NCBI GenBank assembly: GCA_963749145.1
Contig: CAVVLN010000004.1
Coordinates: forward strand, 1,240,001-1,304,000
DNA from: JASHPR01 sp963749145
GTDB taxonomy: Bacteria > Actinomycetota > Actinomycetes > Streptosporangiales > Streptosporangiaceae
Direction of reading: 5' to 3'
DNA: 64,000 bases
Below are positions 1-7,260 of the stretch, in pieces. Each line of letters begins with the position of its first letter. Position 1 is the stretch's first letter. The position numbers and the translations under genes were made by a program. The notes under the pieces are model-generated. The model was not told where the DNA came from and did not search any database. It worked only from the letters and a program-made list of their open reading frames with translations.

Positions 1-1
1 G

Positions 2-496
2 GCGTCGGCGATCGGGGCCAGGTCGGTCGTGGAGATTGGTACCGGCTGCGGCACGTCGGGCCTGTGGCTGCTGCGCGGCATGCGCCCCGGAGGGGTCCTG
101 ACCAGCGTCGATGTCGAGCCGGACCATCAACGGCTGGCCCGCGGCGTGTTCGTCGAGGCCGGGTTCCCGGCCGGCCGCTACCGGCTGATCAGCGGCTGGG
201 CCCTCGAGGTCCTGCCGCGGCTCGCCGACGGCGCCTACGACCTGGTGTTCTGCGACGCCGATCCGCACGAGTATCCCGACTACCTGGCCGCGGCTATGCG
301 GCTGCTGCGGCCGGGCGGCGTGCTGATCTTCGACAACGCGCTCGGACAGGACCGGGTCGCCGATCCGGCCTGCGACGACCCGGACGTGGTCGTCGTGCGG
401 GAACTCTGCGAGCAGGTGCGGATGGATGAGCACCTCGTGCCGCTGCTGCTGGCAGTGGGCGACGGCCTGCTCGCCGCGGTCAAGCGGCCCGAGTGA
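2..496 (+). CDS. O-methyltransferase, class I SAM-dependent (5' end outside window)
   Basis: This is the C-terminal part of a SAM-dependent O-methyltransferase of the COG4122/PF01596 type. The frame is open from the first bases of the window, so the start lies to the left. Visible motifs are the glycine-rich SAM motif I (VVEIGTGCGTSGLWL), an acidic residue after strand 2 (SVDVEP), and the motif DLVFCDADPHEY that typically carries metal-binding Asp residues. About 164 residues are present; complete members have about 215. In mycobacteria a homologue lies near sigE and the DUF3117 gene, which fits the neighbour here. The natural substrate is unknown. Confidence 0.85.
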   Translation, partial: ASAIGARSVVEIGTGCGTSGLWLLRGMRPGGVLTSVDVEPDHQRLARGVFVEAGFPAGRYRLISGWALEVLPRLADGAYDLVFCDADPHEYPDYLAAAMRLLRPGGVLIFDNALGQDRVADPACDDPDVVVVRELCEQVRMDEHLVPLLLAVGDGLLAAVKRPE

Positions 497-597
497 TGAA
501 CGGTCCCGTTCGGTGATTCGGATAGGTCCGGGCAGATCCCGCCGCCGCCGGTTGGCACGCGGGCAGCAGGCTAGCCCCGGCGACGATCGGCGAAGCC

Positions 598-765
598 TCA
601 GCCGACGGCCGACTTAAGCGCTTCGCCCAGCGCAACCGCCTCGTCTGGCGACAATTCGACGACCAGCCGCCCCCCGCCCTCAAGCGGGACGCGCATCACG
701 ATGCCGCGCCCCTCCTTGGTGACCTCGAGCGGACCGTCGCCCGTCCGCGGCTTCATCGCCGCCAT
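598..765 (-). CDS. DUF3117 family protein, 55 aa
   Basis: This small gene encodes 55 residues beginning MAAMKPRTGDGPLEVTKEGR and ending GEALKSAVG. That sequence and length match the DUF3117 family, a short, highly conserved actinobacterial protein of unknown function. The start is an ATG at 765 with a GAAAGGGG ribosome site about 6 bases upstream. In Mycobacterium tuberculosis the orthologue (Rv1211) follows the tag-like gene Rv1210. Here tag lies 4.3 kb away, and the intervening DNA is an accessory island. The function is not known and I do not infer one. Confidence 0.88.
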   Translation of the reverse strand: MAAMKPRTGDGPLEVTKEGRGIVMRVPLEGGGRLVVELSPDEAVALGEALKSAVG

Positions 766-877
766 CCGCCATCCCCTTTCCTACCTGGGGGCCGCAGAAA
801 CCCCGCCGAGGGCCTGCAGCGCCTACTCCGGTGCCTGGCGGGACCGGCCAGCCACAACGATGTCGATCAGTACCTCT

Positions 878-907
878 ATTATCCAGAGTTCCGGCCCGCA
901 GTGCTAA
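878..907 (-). promoter_or_regulatory. candidate promoter for the DUF3117 gene
   Basis: Read on the minus strand there is a -35-like TTAGCA and a -10-like GATAAT separated by 18 bases, about 110 bases upstream of the DUF3117 start. The match to a SigA promoter is reasonable but not perfect. Nothing else in this stretch explains expression of the small gene. Confidence 0.3.
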
Positions 908-1060
908 CGATCAGCCTTCCCACCCCTTACCCCGAGCCTGCCGCCCGATGCCGCCCGGCCCTCGGCGCCGCCGCCCGGCCCTCGCCGCCGGGCCCTCGCC
1001 GCCGCCGCCCGGCCCTCGCCGCCAGGCCCTCGCCGCCGCGGCCCGGCGCCCTGGCGGCCC
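908..1060. other. GC-rich low-complexity spacer, no gene seen
   Basis: The stretch consists largely of irregular repeats of GCCGCCCGGCCCTC. Open frames on both strands are by-products of this composition and give only Pro/Arg/Ala-rich nonsense. It separates the DUF3117 gene from the paaX relic. Confidence 0.6.
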
Positions 1061-1346
1061 GCGCCGGGACCTGGACGCCCTGTCCCGTGCCCATCGGGGC
1101 TGTCTGGCCATAGCGGCGGGCGCTGGTCGCACCGCCCAGGCCGGGCGCGCCCGATGACGTGGTGTTCGCGGCGCGCAGCCGCCTGGTGCACGAGTGGCGG
1201 AAGTTCCTGTTCCGGGACCCCGGCTGCCCGGCGAGCTGCTGCCCCGCCGGTGGGCTGGCCGGCAGGCGGCCGAGGTGTTCGATGCCGAGTCGGCCCGGCT
1301 GCGACCGGCCGCGTGCCGGTTCGTGGACGGCTGCCTGCGGCCCGCC
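1061..1346 (+). pseudogene. decayed PaaX-type regulator, C-terminal fragment
   Basis: Three reading frames together spell the C-terminal domain of a PaaX-family regulator (phenylacetate-type repressor). RDLDALSRAHRG lies in one frame from about 1067. DDVVFAARSRLVHEWRKFLF follows in a second from 1153. LPGELLPRRWAGRQAAEVF continues in a third from about 1225. The family core, a LVHEWR..L..DP.LP..LLP..W.GR.A pattern, is clear. The N-terminal winged-helix part cannot be found upstream, where the DNA is low-complexity. At least two indels separate the frames, so no product is expected. It is probably the remains of a gene lost when the island at 0.8-5.1 kb formed. Confidence 0.7.
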
Positions 1347-1387
1347 GGGACTACCGGGACCGCCGCGCCCGGCCCGATGGCAGGCCA

Positions 1388-1427
1388 GCGACCTACCTGG
1401 GCCGGCAGGCCCGCGACCTACCTGGGC
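1388..1427. repeat. two copies of GCGACCTACCTGGGC, 25-bp period
   Basis: The 15-base word occurs at 1388-1402 and 1413-1427, next to the end of the following minus-strand gene. It is a minor repeat without an assigned role. Confidence 0.6.
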
Positions 1428-1434
1428 AGGCCGG

Positions 1435-2355
1435 TCAGGCGCCGACGTCGGCGGTGGCCGCGGCGCGCAGCTCCTCGTGCGCCCACACGATCTGCTCGGC
1501 CACGTCGACCAGGTCGGCCAGGGCCAGCCGCTGGTATTTCCCGTCCGCCGCCCGGAACGAGGCCGTGCCGGAATGGCACCAGACGGTCAGGTCACGGCTG
1601 ACCGACAGCACCGAGATACCGGCGGCCGACTCATCGGCCCGGACCATGCGACCGCCCAGGCCCCGGCTGGCCAGCATCGCCTCGAGCTCGTTGACCGCCT
1701 GCCACGGGCTCAACTCGGTCCGGGCGAACCGGGCCGCGTCGCAGCCGGGCGGTAGCCGCAGCCCGAACCAGACGGCCTTGCCCGCGACCTTCCAGCTGCC
1801 CAGCCGGCCCCGGGTGAGGTGCGCGCCCCACTCACCGGCCGATAGCCCGTCGACGACCTGCAGGCCGCGGCCGTTCACGCCCTCCTTGGACCGTACCTTC
1901 ACGTCCGGGAGGCTGCCCTTGTTCCAGCCCGGCTGGGAGTCGAAGACCTTGCACACCAGCTCGCAGCGCGAGCCGCAGCCCCTGAGGTACAGCCACAGCT
2001 CGGGAAAGCCGCTCACCGGCCGCTGGCTGGCGCCGCTGAACTCCACGTTTCCCTGGGCGTGCAGGGTGTTGGCCGCCAGTTCGCTGGCCATCGTGACGCC
2101 GTCGTGCACCAGGTCGCCGGTCAGCCCGATGCCCGCGACCGCCTCCCGGAACATGCTTCGCGCGGCGCCCGCGCAGGTGGGATCGAGCGGCAGCGGCCGC
2201 GCGAAGCAGCCGCCGGCGCTGATGCTCGCCTCGGCCAGCGATCCCTCGGCGCCGAACGCCTCAGCCAGCGGCGCGGCCATGAAGCCATGGTCACCGGCGG
2301 AATGGCCGGCGGCGCCGCGGCGGTCCGGCCCGCCCTCGGCGGGCGACGGTAGCAT
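1435..2355 (-). CDS. ATP-binding protein, anti-sigma (RsbW/SpoIIAB-like) ATPase domain
   Basis: The protein has about 306 residues. The central part resembles the HATPase domain of actinobacterial anti-sigma regulatory kinases. An N-box-like helix (MASELAANTLHAQGN) is followed by a G-box (GVNGRGLQVVDGL) and the usual ending GKAVWFGLRLP. The C-terminal third (about 210-306) matches nothing I recognise. An ATG at 2355 is preceded by GGCGGGAGG, so I prefer it over the GTG at 2394. The mRNA would start near a perfect palindrome at 2382-2398. Such ATPases usually bind sigma or anti-anti-sigma factors; no partner of that kind is encoded nearby. Kinase activity is not established. Confidence 0.75.
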   Translation of the reverse strand: MLPSPAEGGPDRRGAAGHSAGDHGFMAAPLAEAFGAEGSLAEASISAGGCFARPLPLDPTCAGAARSMFREAVAGIGLTGDLVHDGVTMASELAANTLHAQGNVEFSGASQRPVSGFPELWLYLRGCGSRCELVCKVFDSQPGWNKGSLPDVKVRSKEGVNGRGLQVVDGLSAGEWGAHLTRGRLGSWKVAGKAVWFGLRLPPGCDAARFARTELSPWQAVNELEAMLASRGLGGRMVRADESAAGISVLSVSRDLTVWCHSGTASFRAADGKYQRLALADLVDVAEQIVWAHEELRAAATADVGA

Positions 2356-2381
2356 GCTCCTCCCGCCTTTCGGACTCAGAC

Positions 2382-2398
2382 ATCTGTGAAACACAGAT
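2382..2398. promoter_or_regulatory. perfect palindrome ATCTGTG-AAA-CACAGAT, candidate operator
   Basis: This is a 7-3-7 perfect inverted repeat just upstream of the ATPase gene's ribosome site. Its core TGTGAAACACA is nearly identical to the palindrome upstream of the XRE regulator gene at 3812-3824. A shared operator is an inference. Confidence 0.5.
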
Positions 2399-2635
2399 TA
2401 TGAGTCGGGTACGACACTACGCAATGGTAACGCCCGAAAAAGCCGGGGCCATTGGCCTGTGCCGGGTTGCCCGCCAGCGCCCGGATAGTGACGGAAGCAT
2501 GGCCTTGGGGCAACAAGGAACGGACGACAGGTTGTGGTCAGGGGCGGATCGGGCCGGTAACGTCGCAGTCGCGGCGTTCCCGACCTGGCCCGCGGCCAGG
2601 CCTGGTCGCCGGGCCTCGAGACAGGCTCAGTTCAC

Positions 2636-2672
2636 GAAGAATCCCCCGGGGGGAGAGCCCGGGGGATTCTTC
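2636..2672 (-). terminator. strong hairpin after the DUF397/XRE operon
   Basis: A perfect 15-bp stem (GAAGAATCCCCCGGG and its complement) encloses a 7-base loop and begins 18 bases after the DUF397 stop codon. There is no U tract, as is common for actinobacterial hairpin terminators. It could also serve transcripts arriving from the other side. Confidence 0.75.
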
Positions 2673-2689
2673 ACGTGCGGGGATCGTGC

Positions 2690-2905
2690 TCAGTTCTCAC
2701 CGGGGGCGACGTCGTACCGGCCCGCCCGCAGGTCGGCGAGGAACGCGGCGAACGCCGGCCTGCTGACCACGTGGGCGCCGCCCTCGGGGCGCTTGCTATC
2801 CCTGATGGCGATCACGCCAGGCAGATTGGCAGCGACCTCAACGCAACCGCCGTTGGCCGTGCTGCGGCTGGCCTTTCGCCAGATGGCTCGAGACAGGTCA
2901 GACAT
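2690..2905 (-). CDS. DUF397 domain protein, 71 aa
   Basis: This short protein fits the DUF397 family. It has the opening WRKASRSTANGGCVEVA, the central VIAIRDSK, and a closing FAAFLADLRAGRYD. DUF397 proteins are small partners encoded beside XRE/DUF5753 regulators in Streptomyces and relatives; some pairs act in development and some behave like toxin-antitoxin modules. Its ATG lies 3 bases after the stop of the XRE gene, with GGAG 7 bases upstream, so the two are surely co-transcribed. A second DUF397 gene lies at 4028-4273. Confidence 0.9.
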   Translation of the reverse strand: MSDLSRAIWRKASRSTANGGCVEVAANLPGVIAIRDSKRPEGGAHVVSRPAFAAFLADLRAGRYDVAPGEN

Positions 2906-2908
2906 GGT

Positions 2909-3760
2909 TCACTCCAGTTGTTCGGCTAGGTACCTGAGGTACTGCGTCGTATCGGCGGGCTCGAGCGCCGAGTCCCGTGACCGGCTGAAGCCCTCCACGT
3001 AGATCATCACCTCGTCGTGCCTGCTCACCTCCTGGATCGCGGTGTCGGTTTCCAGGTAGACCACGCTCGGCTCGTCGCCGGCGAAGTCGAAGATATTGAT
3101 CATGGACCACATGCCGCGGTGCGGCCCGTCGGCGAAGCGCTGGATGCGCACCTCGATGTTCGGGTGGCGGCTCAGCTCGACGAGGTGCTCGATCTGCTCG
3201 CGCCGTTCCGCCTTGGTCCCCCACCGGTACATCAGCGCCGCCTCGGTGATGACCGCGGTCAGGTTGGGCGCGGTGCCGTTGGTGCGGTCCAGGATCTGCT
3301 GACGCCTCAGCCGGGCCTCGATCACCTTCTCCCGCACGGCCGGGGGAATCGAGGCGACCCTGGTCAGTGCCTCGGTGTAGTCGCGGGTCTGCAGCAGGCC
3401 GGGCAGGACCAGCGGCATGCAGACCCGGATCCGGACGGCGTCGTTCTCGAACCCGGGGAACTCGTTCTCGAACACCTCCGAGTAGTCCCGCCACCAGGGC
3501 CGGGCCCGGGCCCGCATGGCGAGCTCCTCGAGCTCGTCCCGCACGCCGTCGTCGACGCCGTAGACGCGCAGCAGGTCCCTGATGTCGCTCATCTCGGGAC
3601 GCTTCCAGTGGTTGGCCTCGAACCGGCCAACCTTGCCCCGGCCCCAGTCGAGCAGGTCGCACACGTGGTTGGCGGTATGCCCGGAGGCACGGCGGAGTTC
3701 GGTGAGACGGCGAGACAGCCGCCGCTTGGCGACGGTCGCCCCGTAGGCGTCGTCGCTCAT
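2909..3760 (-). CDS. XRE-family regulator with DUF5753 domain
   Basis: The protein has 283 residues. An N-terminal helix-turn-helix spans about 12-70, including LRRASGHTANHVCDLLDW and GKVGRFEANHWKRP. A DUF5753 domain follows from about 95 (the family's PGLLQTRDYTEAL is at about 120) to the end, including the acidic sensor-like region with YVEGFSRSRDSAL. The start is an ATG at 3760 with AAGGAGG 9 bases upstream. Members such as the WhiJ/AbaA-type proteins regulate their own and neighbouring promoters together with DUF397 partners. The palindrome at 3812-3824 just upstream is a natural candidate for its binding site. Confidence 0.9.
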   Translation of the reverse strand: MSDDAYGATVAKRRLSRRLTELRRASGHTANHVCDLLDWGRGKVGRFEANHWKRPEMSDIRDLLRVYGVDDGVRDELEELAMRARARPWWRDYSEVFENEFPGFENDAVRIRVCMPLVLPGLLQTRDYTEALTRVASIPPAVREKVIEARLRRQQILDRTNGTAPNLTAVITEAALMYRWGTKAERREQIEHLVELSRHPNIEVRIQRFADGPHRGMWSMINIFDFAGDEPSVVYLETDTAIQEVSRHDEVMIYVEGFSRSRDSALEPADTTQYLRYLAEQLE

Positions 3761-3811
3761 CGGCGATTGCCTCCTTGACAGGACGTCTCTTTGAGCATAG
3801 TCCTACTTAAC

Positions 3812-3824
3812 TTGTGAATCACAA
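3812..3824. promoter_or_regulatory. palindrome TTGTGAATCACAA, candidate operator of the XRE gene
   Basis: This perfect 6-1-6 inverted repeat lies 51 bases upstream of the XRE start. Its core TGTGAATCACA differs by one base from the core at 2382-2398. The surrounding DNA is unusually AT-rich for this window, as expected for a promoter. Confidence 0.5.
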
Positions 3825-3918
3825 ACGATGTCATCATCGGCTGGGCGTCGGTTACGTATCATTTGGGTATCGGCCGTGCCATCTGACGGAAAAGGCCGGG
3901 AAACGGCCCGGCCCGCGG

Positions 3919-3976
3919 CCGGGAATGGCCGTCACTACGGTGAACGGCCGGGAACGGCCGTCACTACGGTGATCGG
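3919..3976. repeat. 29-bp tandem direct repeat, two copies
   Basis: Copies at 3919-3947 and 3948-3976 agree in 27 of 29 bases; each contains GGCCGTCACTACGGTGA. They occupy the intergenic stretch between the XRE promoter and the downstream DUF397 gene. Direct repeats of this size can be regulator sites or slippage products; the sequence alone does not decide. Confidence 0.65.
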
Positions 3977-4027
3977 CGGGGCTGACGGGACCAGCGGGAC
4001 TCGCGGCCCGGCGGAGCCGGGCGTGCC

Positions 4028-4273
4028 TCAGCCGTCCGCGTCGTCGAACTCGCCGCCGCGCACGCCGTCCAGGAAGCACTCCCACTCGTTCCTGTCGTAG
4101 ACCAGCACCCGGCCGTCCGGGTCGCCGGCCACGCGCATCAGCACCCACTGCGGGCCGGCGCCGACGAAGGCGACCTCGACCGCGCCGTCGGTGGTGCCGG
4201 ACCGCTGCCAGTCCAGCGTGCCGACATCGATGCCGAGCGCCGCGACGGTCGGCTTGGCCCTGGTCTCAGTCAT
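4028..4273 (-). CDS. second DUF397 domain protein, 81 aa
   Basis: The 81-residue product shows the DUF397 layout: DWQRSGTTDGAVEVAFVG, then VLMRVAGDPDGRVLVY, then EWECFLDGVRGGEFDD. The usual Ser/Cys-rich opening is altered. Its ATG overlaps the stop of the upstream methyltransferase gene (ATGA at 4270-4273) and has GGAGG 4 bases upstream, so translation is coupled. Actinobacteria often encode a DUF397 gene next to a Methyltransf_19 gene, usually with an XRE gene close by, as here. Function unknown. Confidence 0.85.
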   Translation of the reverse strand: MTETRAKPTVAALGIDVGTLDWQRSGTTDGAVEVAFVGAGPQWVLMRVAGDPDGRVLVYDRNEWECFLDGVRGGEFDDADG

Positions 4274-4992
4274 CTCGCCTCCGGAACGTAGGGAAGGGCA
4301 GCGTACTGCGCGGGGCGCCGGGCGACCCCACAGTAGAGTGCGCGGGACCCGTCGCTGTCCGCGGCCTCCGGGTCCTCGGCGCCCCACAGGCCCACGTAGG
4401 TGAGCCCGGGACCGGCGCCCTCGTAGGGGGCCACCAGTTCCAGCCCGCCGAAGAACCGCTCGACCTCGGCCCGGGAGCGCAGGTAGGCGTGCTCGGTGGC
4501 GTTCGCGTAGGTGTCCAGGCCGGCCTGGACCGACCGCGGCGGGAGGTTCTCGTAGGTGCCGTGGGACAGGGCCAGGTAGCTGCCGGGCGCCACCGCGGCC
4601 AGGTACCGGGCCACCAGGCCCCACGGATCCCGCTCATCGGCGACGAAGTGCACCACCGCGGTCATCAGCACCCCGGCCGCGAGCGTCGCGCGCGGCGAAG
4701 GGTCGATCAGCGCGCGCAGCCCCGGATGACCGAGCAGCCCGGAACCGATGTCGATGAACTGCCGGATCCCCTGCTCGGCGATCCACACCGCCGCCCGCCC
4801 GTGAAAGCCGCGGTTGGCCCACATGGCGTCGGCCACGTCCGGGTCCACGGCCCGCAGCCGCTCGGCCGCCTCCCGGTCGACCGGGAAGTTGTTCGTGCCG
4901 CCCAGGAAGTAGTCATACAGCCGGGCCGGGCTCGGCCGGGTGAGATCCACGCCTTCGGGCCCGCCGGACGGGATGTCTCGGGGCTCGCTCAC
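4270..4992 (-). CDS. SAM methyltransferase-like protein (Methyltransf_19/DUF574), cofactor core deleted
   Basis: The 240-residue protein belongs to the actinobacterial Methyltransf_19 family. The N-terminal signature is present (RPSPARLYDYFLGGTNNFPV), as is motif I (RQFIDIGSGLL, about 78-87). After motif I it passes straight to LRALIDPSPRATLAAGVLM and then the family's AVVHFVADERDP. Relatives of about 270-280 residues carry roughly 45-50 more residues between these points, including the DNDP segment that contacts SAM. The reading frame is intact. Catalysis therefore looks unlikely, although a binding role may remain. A GTG start at 4992 follows GGAGG. Confidence 0.8.
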   Translation of the reverse strand: MSEPRDIPSGGPEGVDLTRPSPARLYDYFLGGTNNFPVDREAAERLRAVDPDVADAMWANRGFHGRAAVWIAEQGIRQFIDIGSGLLGHPGLRALIDPSPRATLAAGVLMTAVVHFVADERDPWGLVARYLAAVAPGSYLALSHGTYENLPPRSVQAGLDTYANATEHAYLRSRAEVERFFGGLELVAPYEGAGPGLTYVGLWGAEDPEAADSDGSRALYCGVARRPAQYAALPYVPEAR

Positions 4993-5079
4993 ATCGCCTC
5001 CGTGGCCCCCTGTGCCTAGTCTGACACGCTATGCCCGGTCTATGAAGATAGGATGAAACAGCCCGGCCATCCGGTTCCT

Positions 5080-5096
5080 GCTAGTTCGTCACTAGC
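5080..5096 (-). terminator. small hairpin downstream of tag
   Basis: GCTAGT-TCGTC-ACTAGC forms a 6-bp stem 15 bases after the tag stop codon. It is weak, but it lies where a terminator for the tag operon would be expected. Confidence 0.35.
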
Positions 5097-5111
5097 GTCA
5101 CGGTGCTGCGG

Positions 5112-5696
5112 TCACGAACCGTAGGCATCGCGCCGGTAGCAGTCCGCGAGGTGATCGTCCACCACGCCGCAGGCCTGCAGGGTGGCGTACGCGGTCACCG
5201 GGCCGGTGAAGGAGAACCCGTGCCGCTTGAGCTCCTTGGCCAGCATCTTCGACGCGGGGGTCGACGCGGGCACCTCGGCCAGCGTCCGCGGGGCGCGATC
5301 CCGGCCGCCGGCAAAGGCCCAGACCAGCTTGGCCAGCCCGCCGGGCAGGTCGAGCGCGGCGCGCGCGTTGCCGATGACCGCATCGATCTTGGCCCGGTTG
5401 CGGACGATGCCCGGGTCGGCGAGCAGCCGCTGCACGTCATCGGGGCCGAACGCGGCCACCGCCGCGATGTCGAACCCCGCGAACGCGGCGCGGAAGCCCT
5501 CGCGCTTGCGCAGGATCGTCAGCCAGGACAGCCCGGACTGGAACGCCTCCAGGCTGAGCCGCTCGAACAGCCCCGTGTCGTCGCGCACCGGGCGGCCCCA
5601 CTCGTCGTCGTGATAGGCCAGGTACTCGGGGGCGCCGAGGCTCCACGGGCAGCGCAGCAGGCCGTCGGGACCGGCCTGGGCCCCGGCCGCGGTCAC
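5112..5696 (-). CDS. tag: DNA-3-methyladenine glycosylase I
   Basis: TagI removes 3-methyladenine from alkylated DNA. The 194-residue product shows the Tag landmarks: LRCPW near the N-terminus and AYHDDEWGRP, then FERLSLEAFQSGLSWLTIL, then the C-terminal GVVDDHLADC. The Cys/His and His/Cys pairs correspond to the zinc ligands of E. coli Tag. The GTG start at 5696 overlaps the stop of the upstream DivIVA-like gene (GTGA), implying coupled translation. The adjacent DivIVA-like gene mirrors Rv1209-Rv1210 of M. tuberculosis. Confidence 0.93.
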   Translation of the reverse strand: MTAAGAQAGPDGLLRCPWSLGAPEYLAYHDDEWGRPVRDDTGLFERLSLEAFQSGLSWLTILRKREGFRAAFAGFDIAAVAAFGPDDVQRLLADPGIVRNRAKIDAVIGNARAALDLPGGLAKLVWAFAGGRDRAPRTLAEVPASTPASKMLAKELKRHGFSFTGPVTAYATLQACGVVDDHLADCYRRDAYGS

Positions 5697-6307
5697 GTGC
5701 TCTCCCCAGGGCCGTTCGCGGGCGGCTCGCGGTGCTCCGGCAAAGCGGCCGGGCGCGGCCGCTCCCACGCCGACCAGGATGGCTCGTCGCCAGCGGGGCG
5801 GGCATGGCTGCCCCCGCCGCGCCGCAGCGGCACCGGCGGCGGTACGGCCGAGGGCGGCAGGGCCGACGGCGGCGGTACGGCCGACGGCGGTGGTACGGCC
5901 GACGGCGGCAGGGCCGGCGGCGGCGTGGCGGGCGGCTGGGCCGGCGGCGAGCCGGGAGCGATGAGGTCCGGTTCCTGGGCCGGCTCCGGGACCCGGCCGG
6001 AGGCCAGCGCGGCCGACTGCAGGCCGGCCAGCTGGCGGCGCAGCGTGGCGATCTCCACGTCCCGCTCGGTGACGGTCCGCGCGACCATGTTCAGCGCCTC
6101 GTCGGTGGCCCGCATGTCATAGCCCCACAAGGCCGCGGGCGGGCGGAGCAGCGCGACGTCCGCGGCGGTCATGATCTCGATGTCCAGCGGCCGGAGGTCG
6201 GCCGGGAACGGCGCCATCTCCCCGCCACGGCCGATCGCGACGACGACCACGCCGACGACGATGACGGCGGTCGCGACGAGCATCACGACGAGCAACAGCA
6301 CGGACAC
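5693..6307 (-). CDS. membrane-anchored DivIVA-domain protein with Pro-rich tail
   Basis: The 204-residue protein starts with one strongly hydrophobic segment (about 3-27). A short DivIVA-like region follows (about 55-95; the GYDMRATDEALN turn and then a helix with RDVEIATLRRQL). From about 115 a repetitive Pro/Ala/Ser tail with PPSAVPPPSA units ends the protein. DivIVA-like proteins bind curved membranes and guide polar growth in actinobacteria. An equivalent gene (Rv1209) precedes the tag homologue in mycobacteria. The start is a GTG at 6307 without a clear ribosome site. Exact role unknown. Confidence 0.75.
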   Translation of the reverse strand: MSVLLLVVMLVATAVIVVGVVVVAIGRGGEMAPFPADLRPLDIEIMTAADVALLRPPAALWGYDMRATDEALNMVARTVTERDVEIATLRRQLAGLQSAALASGRVPEPAQEPDLIAPGSPPAQPPATPPPALPPSAVPPPSAVPPPSALPPSAVPPPVPLRRGGGSHARPAGDEPSWSAWERPRPAALPEHREPPANGPGEST

Positions 6308-6359
6308 ACAAGAATCGTGCCATGCCCGGCCCCGGGTTGGCGCGCCCGGAAGGCGCCGA

Positions 6360-7130
6360 TCATGTCGCCAGGCCGCCCGGCCCGTCCTGGCCGTGGGCGT
6401 CCTTGATGATCTGGACCACCTCGGCGGGATCGTCGGCGATCCGGAACAGGTCCGGGTCGGCGGCCGATACCTTGCCCTGGGCGAGCAGCGTGCCGTGAAT
6501 CCAGGAGATCAGGCCGGACCAGTACCCGCGGTCGACCAGGACGATCGGGAATTTCGTGATTTTGCCGGTCTGGACCAGCGTGAGCGCCTCGAACAGCTCG
6601 TCCAGCGTGCCGAACCCGCCCGGCAGCACCACGAAGGCCTGCGAGTACTTGATGAACACGGTCTTGCGGACGAAGAAGTACCGGAACTCCAGGCCGATGT
6701 CGACGTAGTCGTTGAGGCCCTGCTCCAGCGGGAGCTCGATGCCCAGGCCGACCGACACGCCGCCCGCGCTCACCGCTCCCTTGTTGGCCGCCTCCATGAT
6801 CCCGGGACCGCCTCCCGTGATCACCGCGTAGCCGGCCGCGGCCAGGCCCGCGCCGATCTGCTCCGCGCGGCCGTAGTCGAGCGTGTCACGATCCGCGCGC
6901 GCCGACCCGAACACGGTGACCGCCGGGCCGAGCTCGGACAGCAGCCCGAAGCCCTCGACGAACTCGGCCTGGATCCGCAGCACGCGCCACGGGTCGGTGT
7001 GCACCCAGTCGCTGGGGCCGCGCCGGTCGAGCAGCCGCTGGTCGGTGGTGGTCTTCGGGATGTGCTTGCCCCGCAGCGTCGCTGGCCCCTGACGGCGCTG
7101 GCGACGGTGCGGCTCCGGGTAGGCGCTCAC
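6360..7130 (-). CDS. LOG family protein (TIGR00730 Rossmann fold)
   Basis: This 256-residue protein has both LOG signatures: GGGPGIMEAANKGA (about 110-123) and PGGFGTLDELFEALT (about 175-190). LOG enzymes release the base from cytokinin riboside 5'-monophosphate or related nucleotides; many bacterial members have uncertain substrates. The start is a GTG at 7130, which places MSAYPEP at the N-terminus; the upstream open frame is low-complexity. In mycobacteria the homologue Rv1205 lies in the same neighbourhood as DivIVA-like, tag and DUF3117 genes, supporting conserved synteny. Confidence 0.88.
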   Translation of the reverse strand: MSAYPEPHRRQRRQGPATLRGKHIPKTTTDQRLLDRRGPSDWVHTDPWRVLRIQAEFVEGFGLLSELGPAVTVFGSARADRDTLDYGRAEQIGAGLAAAGYAVITGGGPGIMEAANKGAVSAGGVSVGLGIELPLEQGLNDYVDIGLEFRYFFVRKTVFIKYSQAFVVLPGGFGTLDELFEALTLVQTGKITKFPIVLVDRGYWSGLISWIHGTLLAQGKVSAADPDLFRIADDPAEVVQIIKDAHGQDGPGGLAT

Positions 7131-7260
7131 GATCCCATAACGTAGCCTCTGGTGAGGCGAGGCCGCCGCGCCGCGGCGGCCCGGCCGGGGCGGGCCGGAG
7201 CGTGAAGGCTCCGGCTCGAAGCAGGGCGGGCGGCCGGCCGCAGCAGGTAACTTCGGTGCT

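Noticed and set aside
1154..2389. Long plus-strand open frame opposite the ATPase gene
   Set aside because: It mirrors a real minus-strand gene in very GC-rich DNA; only the first part (PaaX relic) has meaningful similarity.
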